From: Chitinophagaceae bacterium
Lineage (GTDB): Bacteria > Bacteroidota > Bacteroidia > Chitinophagales > Chitinophagaceae
DNA length: 9,592 bases
Reading direction: 5' to 3'
Assembly: GCA_025362915.1 (NCBI GenBank)
Contig: JANYEU010000131.1
Coordinates: 1 to 9,592, forward strand
Shown: piece after piece, positions 1 through 6,165 of the stretch
How the letters are laid out: each line of letters begins with the position of its first letter
How positions within the stretch are numbered: position 1 is the stretch's first letter
Translations under genes and position numbers: made by a program
The notes under the pieces: model-generated
Told to the model about the DNA's origin: nothing
Database searches by the model: none
The model's input: the letters and a program-made list of their open reading frames with translations, nothing else

Positions 1-418
1 GCCCCGTGGTATCTTTTTGAGCGATAAGATTGTACAGGAAATTAAGTCGATTATAGACCCATCATTGGTAAACTACGGAAAGCTGGACATTACTTTTTAT
101 AGGGATGATATACACAAACAGATACATAATGCCAACCAAACGGACATCCCTTTTAGCATAGAAAATAAAAAGGTGGTGCTGATAGATGATGTATTGTGGA
201 CCGGAAGAACCATCAGGGCTGCATTGGATGCACTGCTTGATTTTGGACGACCAAAAAAAGTAGAGCTTTGTGTGCTGATAGACAGACGGTTTAGTAGGGA
301 ATATCCCATTCAGGCAGATTATGTGGGTAGATCAATAGATACTTTTTCTAACCAGAAAGTGATGGTCTATCTGAATGATAAGGTAAAAGAAGAAAGCGTG
401 GAATTGTGGGAGGCATAA
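1..418 (+). CDS. pyrR: PyrR-type uracil phosphoribosyltransferase / pyrimidine regulator, 3' part
   Basis: The reading frame is open from base 2 and runs off the left edge, so the N-terminus is missing; 138 codons are visible against about 180 in the usual family member. The visible part starts PRGIFL, matching the conserved 'TRG(I/V)xLA' segment near residue 40 of PyrR. Next comes LDITFYRDD, then the PRPP-binding loop VVLIDDVLWTGRT (bases 173-211), which is diagnostic of type I phosphoribosyltransferases, and LCVLIDR. Family members use PRPP and uracil to make UMP, and in Firmicutes they also bind pyr mRNA to attenuate transcription. Which role applies here cannot be read from the sequence. 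A TTG at base 17 is an internal Leu codon, not the start. pyrB follows 128 bases downstream on the same strand, which supports a pyrimidine role. Nothing looks broken in the visible part. Confidence 0.92.
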   Translation, partial: PRGIFLSDKIVQEIKSIIDPSLVNYGKLDITFYRDDIHKQIHNANQTDIPFSIENKKVVLIDDVLWTGRTIRAALDALLDFGRPKKVELCVLIDRRFSREYPIQADYVGRSIDTFSNQKVMVYLNDKVKEESVELWEA

Positions 419-422
419 GTTA

Positions 423-483
423 TTAGTGGTTAGTTGTTAGATTAGTTAGGGATTGTATCTAACTACTAATAACTGACCACTAA
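423..483. repeat. Hairpin made of 7-base repeats between pyrR and pyrB
   Basis: The left arm (423-449) has TTAG at 423, 430 and 437, giving the heptamers TTAGTGG, TTAGTTG and TTAGATT. The right arm (459-483) gives CTAACTA, CTAATAA and CTGACCA at 459, 466 and 473, followed by CTAACAT at 480. The arms are nearly complementary (two mismatches and a 2-base bulge) around a 9-base loop. It could fold in the pyrR-pyrB RNA, but it has few G/C pairs and no T run follows, so it is a poor intrinsic terminator. It does not show the PyrR-binding loop consensus known from Bacillus. A degenerate intergenic heptamer repeat is the simplest description; any regulatory role is inference. Confidence 0.6.
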
Positions 484-503
484 CATTTCCTTCATTTTGA
501 TTA

Positions 504-539
504 TTTGATTATTCACAAGGTTGTTTTCCATTAACTTCG
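504..539 (+). promoter_or_regulatory. Possible pyrB promoter
   Basis: TAACTTCG (532-539) matches the Bacteroidota -7 consensus TAnnTTTG at seven of eight positions. A TTTG lies at 504-507, but the 24-base spacer is longer than the usual 19-21. Transcription would start only a few bases before the pyrB ATG at 547. This would give pyrB its own transcript after the 423-483 hairpin. Weak call. Confidence 0.3.
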
Positions 540-546
540 TTTTTTA

Positions 547-1473
547 ATGAAACTTTCTACTAAACATTTACTCGGTATAAAGCATCTTACCAAAGAGGAT
601 ATCCAATTAATTCTTGCCACTGCCGCCGATTTTAAGGGCGTATTGCAAAGACCTGTGAAAAAAGTTCCATCACTCAGGGACGTAACAATCGTTAATCTTT
701 TCTACGAAAACTCTACCCGTACAAGGATGAGTTTTGAGCTGGCCGAAAAGCGGTTGAGTGCAGATACACTCAATTTTTCCGCGAGTAATTCTTCTGCTGC
801 CAAAGGAGAAACCCTCTTGGATACTGTGCAGAATATTCTCAGCATGAAGGTGGATATGATAGTGATGCGGCATAGCGCAAGCGGTGCCCCGCATTTCTTG
901 TCACAACAAATAGATGCCGCCATAATTAATGCGGGGGATGGGATAAACGAACATCCCACTCAGGCACTGCTTGATGCCTTCTCTATGGTAGAAAAGTTTG
1001 GAACATTAGAAGGGTTGAGAGTGGCTATCATTGGCGATATAATGCATAGCCGTGTGGCACTAAGTAATATTTATCTGCTTAAAAAGATGGGGGCAGAAGT
1101 AATGGTTGCCGGGCCGCCTACGCTGATTCCAAAATACATAAAAGAAGCATTGGATGTGCGGGTTGAGTACAATGTAAAAGAGGCATTGCAATGGTGCGAT
1201 GTGGCAAACGTGCTACGTATTCAATTGGAAAGGCAGAACCAACCATTGTTTTCTTCGCTAAGGGAATATAATCTGGCGTATGGTATCAGTAAGAAACTGT
1301 TGGATAATATAGGAAAGGAGATAACCATTATGCACCCAGGACCGATAAATAGGGGAGTGGAGTTGGATAGTGATGTGGCTGATGGTAATAACTCTATCAT
1401 CCTAAATCAGGTAGAAAATGGAGTTGCTGTAAGAATGGCTGCCTTATATTTATTAAGACCACAACAGGGATAA
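547..1473 (+). CDS. pyrB: Aspartate carbamoyltransferase catalytic subunit
   Basis: A cytoplasmic enzyme that joins carbamoyl phosphate and aspartate to give N-carbamoyl-aspartate, the committed step of pyrimidine synthesis. The 308-residue length is normal for the catalytic chain. Family motifs are all present: carbamoyl-phosphate loop STRTR (residues 56-60), the SSAAKGET loop (82-89) whose Lys reaches into the neighbouring active site, MRHS (107-110), HPTQALLD (136-143) and MHPGPINRG (262-270). The N-terminal half is the carbamoyl-phosphate domain and the C-terminal half the aspartate domain. The ATG at 547 is used because homology starts almost at once and the codons before it belong to the intergenic stretch. 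No pyrI regulatory-chain gene is present nearby; together with pyrR upstream this resembles the Bacillus-type arrangement of an unregulated trimer controlled at the RNA level, although that is inference. Confidence 0.97.
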   Translation: MKLSTKHLLGIKHLTKEDIQLILATAADFKGVLQRPVKKVPSLRDVTIVNLFYENSTRTRMSFELAEKRLSADTLNFSASNSSAAKGETLLDTVQNILSMKVDMIVMRHSASGAPHFLSQQIDAAIINAGDGINEHPTQALLDAFSMVEKFGTLEGLRVAIIGDIMHSRVALSNIYLLKKMGAEVMVAGPPTLIPKYIKEALDVRVEYNVKEALQWCDVANVLRIQLERQNQPLFSSLREYNLAYGISKKLLDNIGKEITIMHPGPINRGVELDSDVADGNNSIILNQVENGVAVRMAALYLLRPQQG

Positions 1474-1520
1474 TTGATAGTATCAATCATCATCATGAAT
1501 TAACGTATTAATTGTCAATT
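1472..1520. repeat. AT-rich inverted repeat between pyrB and coaD
   Basis: AATTGATA (1472-1479) can pair with TGTCAATT (1513-1520) through one G-T wobble, and a perfect small palindrome TTGATAGTATCAA sits at 1474-1486. The right arm ends immediately before the coaD ATG, so in RNA it would fold over the translation start. It contains no Shine-Dalgarno sequence and pairing is weak. It may simply be another low-complexity intergenic repeat. Confidence 0.35.
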
Positions 1521-2003
1521 ATGAAGCGTATTTGTTTGTTTCCCGGCACTTTCGACCCCGTTACTTTGGGGCATACAGATATAATAGATAGGGCTTTGCC
1601 TTTGTTTGATAAAATATATGTAGGTATTGGTATCAATGCCTTGAAGAACCCTATGTTTTCTGCAGAGCAACGGATGAAATGGTTTAATGAAATATATAAG
1701 GATGATACACGTGTGGAATGTGCCATTTATGAAGGACTTACCGTACAGTTTTGTAAGAAGATTAATGCGAATTTTATCCTGAGAGGCATTAGGTATGTGA
1801 GTGATTTTGAATACGAAAAGACCATTGCTGATGCAAACCGGACATTGGATAGAAGTATAGAAACCGTATTCCTGACGGGCGAACCAAAATATACTTCTGT
1901 TGCTTCAACCATTGTACGGGATATTATAAAGAACGGTGGGAATGCTTCGCCTTTCTTGCCCGAAGCAGTAATCAGGTCATTGGAGATAGGGATAAGCTTT
2001 TAA
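1521..2003 (+). CDS. coaD: Phosphopantetheine adenylyltransferase
   Basis: This enzyme transfers AMP from ATP to 4'-phosphopantetheine, giving dephospho-CoA, the penultimate step of coenzyme A synthesis in the cytoplasm. The 160-residue product has the family length and the nucleotidyltransferase fold signatures: MKRICLFPGTFDPVTLGH at the N-terminus contains the T/HxGH motif (TLGH), followed by FILRGIRYVSDFEYE in the middle (substrate loop) and SVASTIVRDI near residues 125-135, equivalent to the ISSTxxR motif. The ATG at 1521 is preferred over an upstream in-frame TTG at 1512, because the family begins directly with Lys/Arg-x-Ala/Cys-x-Phe-Pro-Gly. It lies 47 bases after pyrB on the same strand, probably co-transcribed although the pathways differ. 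It is convergent with the response regulator gene, 22 bases away. Confidence 0.96.
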   Translation: MKRICLFPGTFDPVTLGHTDIIDRALPLFDKIYVGIGINALKNPMFSAEQRMKWFNEIYKDDTRVECAIYEGLTVQFCKKINANFILRGIRYVSDFEYEKTIADANRTLDRSIETVFLTGEPKYTSVASTIVRDIIKNGGNASPFLPEAVIRSLEIGISF

Positions 2004-2025
2004 GTGAGCCTTTATAGAGCTTGCA

Positions 2026-2421
2026 TCATTTACTCAAATGCTTTTGTAAGATACTTTTAAACTTCTCTTCCGTAAAAGGTTTTAGCAATACCTCATCAAT
2101 GCCCGATTGTAAATAAGACTCTATTTCAGAAGTAAGTATACTGGCTGTTAACGCTACGATAGGTGTATTGGCCTTAACTGTATCGGTATTCTCGCGCATT
2201 ATTTTAGCCATCTCATTACCCAATAGTTTGGGAAGGTTAATATCGGTAAGGATTATATCGTACTGATTAACATTAAATAAATCCAGCGCTTCTTCGCCAT
2301 CTGTGGCTATATCATATTGTATACCCACTCTTTTAAGGAGCAAGGAAAAAAGCTTTACATTCATCACATTATCTTCTACCAGTAATGCTTTTTTAGAGGG
2401 GTAATCAATTTCTTTTTCCAT
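2026..2421 (-). CDS. Stand-alone receiver-domain response regulator
   Basis: A 131-residue protein consisting of one CheY-like receiver and nothing else. The acidic pair is E16-D17, the phosphate acceptor is D60 in ILTDINLP, T92 lies in ALTAS and K114 in LLKPF, so all residues for phosphorylation and switching are present. There is no DNA-binding or enzymatic output domain, so it probably acts as a phosphate shuttle or by binding a partner protein. It lies 30 bases downstream of the hybrid kinase gene on the same strand and is likely co-transcribed and phosphorylated by that kinase or by a phosphotransfer protein encoded elsewhere. Its sequence is strikingly like the receiver at the end of the kinase (shared YDIILTDIN.PKL, PIVALTASI and KPF), suggesting tandem duplication. 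The start is the ATG giving MEKEIDYPSKKALLVEDN. Confidence 0.93.
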   Translation of the reverse strand: MEKEIDYPSKKALLVEDNVMNVKLFSLLLKRVGIQYDIATDGEEALDLFNVNQYDIILTDINLPKLLGNEMAKIMRENTDTVKANTPIVALTASILTSEIESYLQSGIDEVLLKPFTEEKFKSILQKHLSK

Positions 2422-2451
2422 TAGGGTCTTCTTTTAATGACAAGCGTTTTA

Positions 2452-4620
2452 TCAACCATGATCCTCAAACAAATACTTCTCAAGTACTGCCTTGAAGTCG
2501 GCTTCTTTAAAAGGTTTTACCAGCAATTCGTTTATGCCCATCCTGTAATACTGCTCTGTATTATCACCAATAATACTTGCTGTAAGCGCAACGATGGGTA
2601 AGTTGTTCTTGCGTATGTCTGTACTTTTTCTAATGATGGCAGCAATCTGGTCACCAGTCAGCTTCGGTACATTTATATCGGTCAATATGATGTCGTAATA
2701 ATTATTCTCAAACAGTCTAACTCCTTCTTCTCCATCTTTTGCTATATCAAAAGAGAGTTGTAGCTTTTTTAGCAGAAGCTTGATCAATAATATATTCATA
2801 TCATTATCCTCAATCACCAATGCTTTCTTACCAGAAAAATTATGTAAATGCTTTATCGGCTCTTCCACTAACTGTTGGGTATCTTTCTTCACAGGTTCAA
2901 TTGTGTATGGCATTGTAATGCTGAATGTGGAACCAATATTCAGTTCACTTTTTACCTGTATCTTACCACTTTGCAGTTCTGTCAACATCTTACATATTGC
3001 CAATCCCAAACCTGTACCCCTAATAGCTCTTCTGCCACCACTCTTGGTATTGGAAGCCTGTGCAAACTCTTCAAAAATAAAACCTAGCTGGTCACTCGGT
3101 ATCCCTACACCAGAGTCTTGTACATCTATCTTAACAACAATATCTTTTTCTGTCCTCGACAGACTCTTGGCGGAAATCTTCACCTTGCCTTGTTCGGTAA
3201 ACTTAATAGCGTTGCTGGTAAGATTGAATAATATTTGCTTCAACCTGAAGGCATCCCCATGAACTAATAAATCATTATCAATCTGAACATCCGATTGAAG
3301 GGTTATGTTTTTCTTTTGAGCAGCCACGGAGAAGGCATACAAAACCTCATCCACTATCTTGTGTACCTTAAATGGCTGTACGTTTAGCGTTAGTTTGCCA
3401 GCGTCCAATTTAGAGAAGTCGAGTATATCATTTACTGTGGTCAATAAATGATCTGAGGATGTGCGTATGGCATTCAAATATCTTTTCTTGTCCTGATCGT
3501 ATTCTATGTTATCCAGTTGCTCCGTAAATCCTATAATGGAAGTAAGTGGACTTCTTATTTCATGGCTCATATTGCTAAGAAACCTACTCTTGGTCATGAC
3601 CAATTTCTCAGCCGTTTCTCTTGCCTCAATAATCTCCTGTTCATACTTCATGCTCTTCTTCACGTTGTATATAAGCACTATTACAACAAAAATAATAATA
3701 ATGTAAGAAGCCCATGACAGTATTGTTATCGTTTGTTTTGCCTCCCGTGCACGTTCTATTACCTGGTCTTCTTTCTCTTTGCCCGATTCTTCCTGTATGC
3801 CCAATAGTTTCTTTAAGGCATCACTAACCTGATATTGAATCACCAAATTAACTTGTGCCAACGATTTTTCATTGTCATCCAATTTTTCTTTAAGTGTCAA
3901 TTCGTTAAACCTGTACTTATAAAAATCATCTACATCCTGTTGCGATTGGTCTTTTTGGGTACTCATCACATAGCCTGATGAGGTTAATGTTGCAGCGGTA
4001 GAAGCTTGTTGTTTTACCGTTTCATCCTTGTTCCCAAAAATAGCTCCTAGTTTTTTAAGGAATATCTTCTTTCGGTTGATGGTAGATTGATTGGTATCCA
4101 CTTGTTGCATCAAACTGTCATATCCTTTCAGGATGGAGTTGTTAGACATCCTGTACCAATACGGATTTATGTAAAACCCTCCATTGTTTGCATGTACCTT
4201 ACTGATGCTGATAGAATCTGATATTCTTTTCAATAAATCAATTGCGTCCGAAACCTGTATTTTCTGTTCAATACCCGCAACAATCGTATTGATTCCTGCT
4301 GTATCATTTCCAGATTTCAATGTAATCAGGTCATTTACGCAAGAAGTGATGTGGGATAGATATTTATTGCTGTACAGTGTATCTTTTGTGCTTAGATAAA
4401 GGCGATAGGCATTCTCGGCTTCCAGCAATTCTTTGTTGGTATTGCGCAATACTTCTACGTTGCTATTGTCATTACTCAGGCTATTGATATAACTACGGAG
4501 TTGTGCCAGATTCTTTGCATTGAAGATATTTAGTAATAGAACGGCAACTATAACCATCAGGCAAACAACGAGCAGTACTATGTTCGATCCAGAAAATTTC
4601 GACTTAGGCAAGGAGGTCAT
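2452..4620 (-). CDS. Membrane hybrid sensor histidine kinase with C-terminal receiver
   Basis: A 722-residue inner-membrane kinase. Transmembrane helix 1 is at about residues 13-33. A mostly helical periplasmic region covers about 34-297, in which residues 50-110 resemble CHASE3 (NTNKELLEAENAYRLYLSTKD). Transmembrane helix 2 is at about 298-319. A short coiled linker follows, then HisKA with phospho-acceptor H353 in SHEIRSPL. The ATP-binding domain (about 450-572) has N-box N470, DSGVGI (502-507) and GTGLGL (535-540). The receiver (about 597-715) has E604-D605, acceptor D648, T680 and K702. Every catalytic residue is intact. It would autophosphorylate on His and pass phosphate to its own receiver. 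No HPt domain follows, so relay to another protein needs one encoded elsewhere. The transpeptidase gene lies 77 bases upstream on the same strand, hinting at cell-envelope sensing; that link is inference. Confidence 0.95.
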   Translation of the reverse strand: MTSLPKSKFSGSNIVLLVVCLMVIVAVLLLNIFNAKNLAQLRSYINSLSNDNSNVEVLRNTNKELLEAENAYRLYLSTKDTLYSNKYLSHITSCVNDLITLKSGNDTAGINTIVAGIEQKIQVSDAIDLLKRISDSISISKVHANNGGFYINPYWYRMSNNSILKGYDSLMQQVDTNQSTINRKKIFLKKLGAIFGNKDETVKQQASTAATLTSSGYVMSTQKDQSQQDVDDFYKYRFNELTLKEKLDDNEKSLAQVNLVIQYQVSDALKKLLGIQEESGKEKEDQVIERAREAKQTITILSWASYIIIIFVVIVLIYNVKKSMKYEQEIIEARETAEKLVMTKSRFLSNMSHEIRSPLTSIIGFTEQLDNIEYDQDKKRYLNAIRTSSDHLLTTVNDILDFSKLDAGKLTLNVQPFKVHKIVDEVLYAFSVAAQKKNITLQSDVQIDNDLLVHGDAFRLKQILFNLTSNAIKFTEQGKVKISAKSLSRTEKDIVVKIDVQDSGVGIPSDQLGFIFEEFAQASNTKSGGRRAIRGTGLGLAICKMLTELQSGKIQVKSELNIGSTFSITMPYTIEPVKKDTQQLVEEPIKHLHNFSGKKALVIEDNDMNILLIKLLLKKLQLSFDIAKDGEEGVRLFENNYYDIILTDINVPKLTGDQIAAIIRKSTDIRKNNLPIVALTASIIGDNTEQYYRMGINELLVKPFKEADFKAVLEKYLFEDHG

Positions 4621-4697
4621 ATAAATAATGTGAGTTTAAAATAAAGTAGTTGAAGGGTTATAATTCTGTTGATTTTGTAAATATATAAAAGAATCAT

Positions 4698-5447
4698 CTA
4701 AAATACTACATATTCCCCTTTTGCATTCACTGTTATTATAGGTAGTTTCTTATATAACTCAAAATAATCGTACACCTCTTTTACATTGATTGCAAATTTT
4801 TGATAAATTTTGTCATCCCTACTCACCTTTAAGAAATATTCCACACTCTTTGTAACACTATATCTTACAGGAAAAACGTGGACAGGTATAAAATCCATTC
4901 CATTGGTTTTAACCAGTGTAGCCAACATATACACTTCTTCCATCTGTTCATTTTGCAGTGGTATACAACCTACGGTAACGCAATTGCCGTGAATATAAAT
5001 GTCGCCACCCGGTTTCAATGAATCACTCAATAATTCGTCCGATGCGTTTGGATAATTTAATCCCAATGCCAAATGAAATTCACTCTTCGGTTTGAATTCA
5101 TTAATACAATAAAAACCCTCCGGCACCTGATAATCTCCTTCCACTCTTTTGGGACCTAAGGCACCGCTCAATGCACAAACCTTATACGTCTTAAAAAGCT
5201 TGAACTGCTCCTTGTTATCGTTCCGAACCCATACTTCCAATTGACTGTCGTATTTAAAACTACGGACATACATTTGTTTTGGAGGCCATTGTAGCCCTTG
5301 TTGTGCAAACTGGCTTCGCAATGAATCTTCCTTCGTTTTAAAAGCGGTGGCTACCCTTGCATTACTCCGTTGTTCCTGCAAAAAAGTTTGTGCATAAAGG
5401 TTATTAAATAGTAGTGCCAGCAGTAAAATCCAAAAGAAATATTTCAT
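4698..5447 (-). CDS. Secreted YafK/DpaA-like L,D-transpeptidase-fold protein
   Basis: A 249-residue protein with a signal peptide (MKYFFWILLLALLFNNLYAQ, cleavage likely after LYA, residue 19), so it acts in the periplasm. The YkuD fold is recognisable: SGALGPKRVEGDYQVPEGFY (94-113), then a catalytic block of H153-G154 and TVGC with nucleophile C161. The 'GPK..GD.QVPEG' and 'HG.C.T.GC' pattern is closest to E. coli YafK (DpaA/LdtF), which cleaves Braun lipoprotein from peptidoglycan, rather than to the cross-linking Ldt enzymes. Bacteroidota lack a classical Lpp, so the true substrate is uncertain; a peptidoglycan-protein or peptide-trimming amidase is plausible. C156 is an extra cysteine near the active site, also found in E. 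coli YafK (HGKCSSIGC). It lies upstream of the hybrid kinase and response regulator on the same strand and may form an operon with them. Confidence 0.9.
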   Translation of the reverse strand: MKYFFWILLLALLFNNLYAQTFLQEQRSNARVATAFKTKEDSLRSQFAQQGLQWPPKQMYVRSFKYDSQLEVWVRNDNKEQFKLFKTYKVCALSGALGPKRVEGDYQVPEGFYCINEFKPKSEFHLALGLNYPNASDELLSDSLKPGGDIYIHGNCVTVGCIPLQNEQMEEVYMLATLVKTNGMDFIPVHVFPVRYSVTKSVEYFLKVSRDDKIYQKFAINVKEVYDYFELYKKLPIITVNAKGEYVVF

Positions 5448-5451
5448 CAGG

Positions 5452-5489
5452 CAAAAATAAAGTTATTAATACAAAGAATTAACTCAAAA
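5452..5489 (-). promoter_or_regulatory. Promoter-like site directly before the transpeptidase gene
   Basis: On the - strand TAACTTTA (5458-5465) lies 19 bases after TTTTG (5485-5489), a good fit to the Bacteroidota layout TTTG-(19-21)-TAnnTTTG. An overlapping perfect -7 element, TATTTTTG (5452-5459), is closer to the gene but 25 bases from the same TTTG. Either would start transcription within a few bases of the ATG at 5447, giving a very short leader or none. Confidence 0.45.
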
Positions 5490-5509
5490 TTCACTGGGGT
5501 ATAAAAGAT

Positions 5510-5542
5510 ATTGCCCCACAATACAAATTGTGGGGAGGCAAT
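5510..5542 (-). terminator. Strong hairpin, likely terminator on the - strand
   Basis: The arms ATTGCCCCACAAT (5510-5522) and ATTGTGGGGAGGCAAT (5527-5542) pair fully around the 4-base loop ACAA, apart from a 3-base bulge in the right arm. Read on the - strand the stem is followed by ATCTTTTATA, a modest T run; on the + strand no T run follows. This would stop transcripts arriving from the gene ending at 6166 just before the promoter of the transpeptidase gene. An RNA or protein-binding regulatory hairpin is the alternative. Confidence 0.45.
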
Positions 5543-5703
5543 GCCATTACAGTTACATCAATTAACCTCCAAGTGCATTAATACTAAAAAGGCAGCTTAG
5601 TGCCTAGTAATCATGTTCACTTAGTTTGAAAAGCGAAGGTTTAATTTAAAAAAATATTTTGGTTGTTCTATTTCCTTTTCCCTCTATCAACCGCCCCTGC
5701 TTG

Positions 5704-5788
5704 CGTCACTGCAAAGCATGAAGCAGCCTGTTATGCGCTAGTAGCTTGTTTGAATTTGTAAAAGGTTGCTTCTTGCCTCGCAATGACG
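5704..5788. repeat. Interspersed inverted repeat, copy 1 (CATTGCGAGG family)
   Basis: The right arm (5764-5788) reads GGTTGCTTC, TTG, CCTCGCAATGACG. The left arm (5704-5728) reads CGTCACTGCAAAG, CATGAAGCAGCC and is its reverse complement with five mismatches in 25. The arms are 35 bases apart. The arm sequence belongs to the widely seen bacterial intergenic repeat with core GTCATTGCGAGG and GAAGCAATC; that assignment is from memory of the motif. It is non-coding, has no transposase, and is probably a REP/MITE-like element. Confidence 0.65.
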
Positions 5789-5957
5789 TTCATCTGTTAG
5801 GATATCAAAACGAGAGGCTCACCTAAAGCGAAACCTTCCTTGGTAATGAAGAAGGCCTACTGATAAAGTTGAAGTTAACCAATAGAATGTATGCTATCTC
5901 TTTTCCTCAATCAATCCCTTCTCTCCAAATACTCATTAAAACCACCAAAACCAGGCA

Positions 5958-6146
5958 ATTTCTTCGAAAAATATTGCCTTTTCTTCGAAAAATATTGCCT
6001 TTTCTTCGAAGAATATTGCTTTTTCTTCGAAGAATATTGTCTTTTCTTCGAAGAATATTGCTTTTTTGACGTGAAAAACCCTTTATTTTTCGAAGAAAAA
6101 GCAATATTTTCCGAACAATTCCCTCTTTTTTTCGAAGAATTTACTT
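5958..6146. repeat. 21-base tandem repeat array with palindromic TTCTTCGAAGAA core
   Basis: Five well-conserved 21-base units start at 5958, 5979, 6000, 6021 and 6042. Each has TTTTCTTCGAA, then AAAAT or GAAT, then ATTGC and a final C or T. Degenerate units continue in exactly the same phase: TTCGAA (or a one-base variant) occurs at 5963, 5984, 6005, 6026, 6047, 6089, 6110 (TCCGAA) and 6131; only the unit at 6063-6083 has lost it. In units 3-5 the core TTCTTCGAAGAA is a perfect 12-base palindrome; units 1-2 have A for G. Units abut without spacers, so it is not CRISPR. The period equals two helical turns and seven codons. It begins 19 bases past the 3' end of the - strand gene at 6166-7125. 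Confidence 0.9.
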
Positions 6147-6165
6147 GCTTTTACGTTCAAATCGG

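Larger units (their letters stand above)
5448..6165. other. 718-base intergenic region rich in repeats
   Basis: No convincing gene is present. From left to right it holds the transpeptidase promoter (5452-5489), a strong hairpin (5510-5542), a weak stem AGGCA/TGCCT (5590-5605), one copy of the interspersed inverted repeat (5704-5788) and the 21-base tandem array (5958-6146). A 102-codon open frame on the + strand (5891-6199) and a 65-codon frame on the - strand (5907-6104) exist only because the 21-base unit has no stop codon in any of six frames; both are treated as non-coding. Bases 5790-5957 show nothing clear. Confidence 0.6.

Noticed and set aside
17..19. TTG as start codon of pyrR
   Set aside because: The frame is open upstream and encodes conserved PyrR residues (RGIFL), so this is an internal codon of a truncated gene.
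423..483. Classical PyrR-binding attenuator or intrinsic terminator
   Set aside because: The Bacillus PyrR-binding loop consensus is absent, and there is no T run or GC-rich stem.
1512..1520. TTG at 1512 as the coaD start
   Set aside because: The ATG at 1521 matches the family N-terminus directly, and the extra three residues come from the intergenic repeat.
2780..3262. 160-codon + strand frame inside the kinase gene
   Set aside because: It is a shadow of the kinase coding frame, whose domains are complete and unambiguous.
4610..4631. AAGGAGG Shine-Dalgarno followed by ATG on the + strand
   Set aside because: It is the reverse complement of the start of the kinase gene, and the ATG is followed at once by a TGA stop.
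5958..6146. CRISPR array
   Set aside because: The 21-base units abut directly with no unique spacers, and no cas genes are near.
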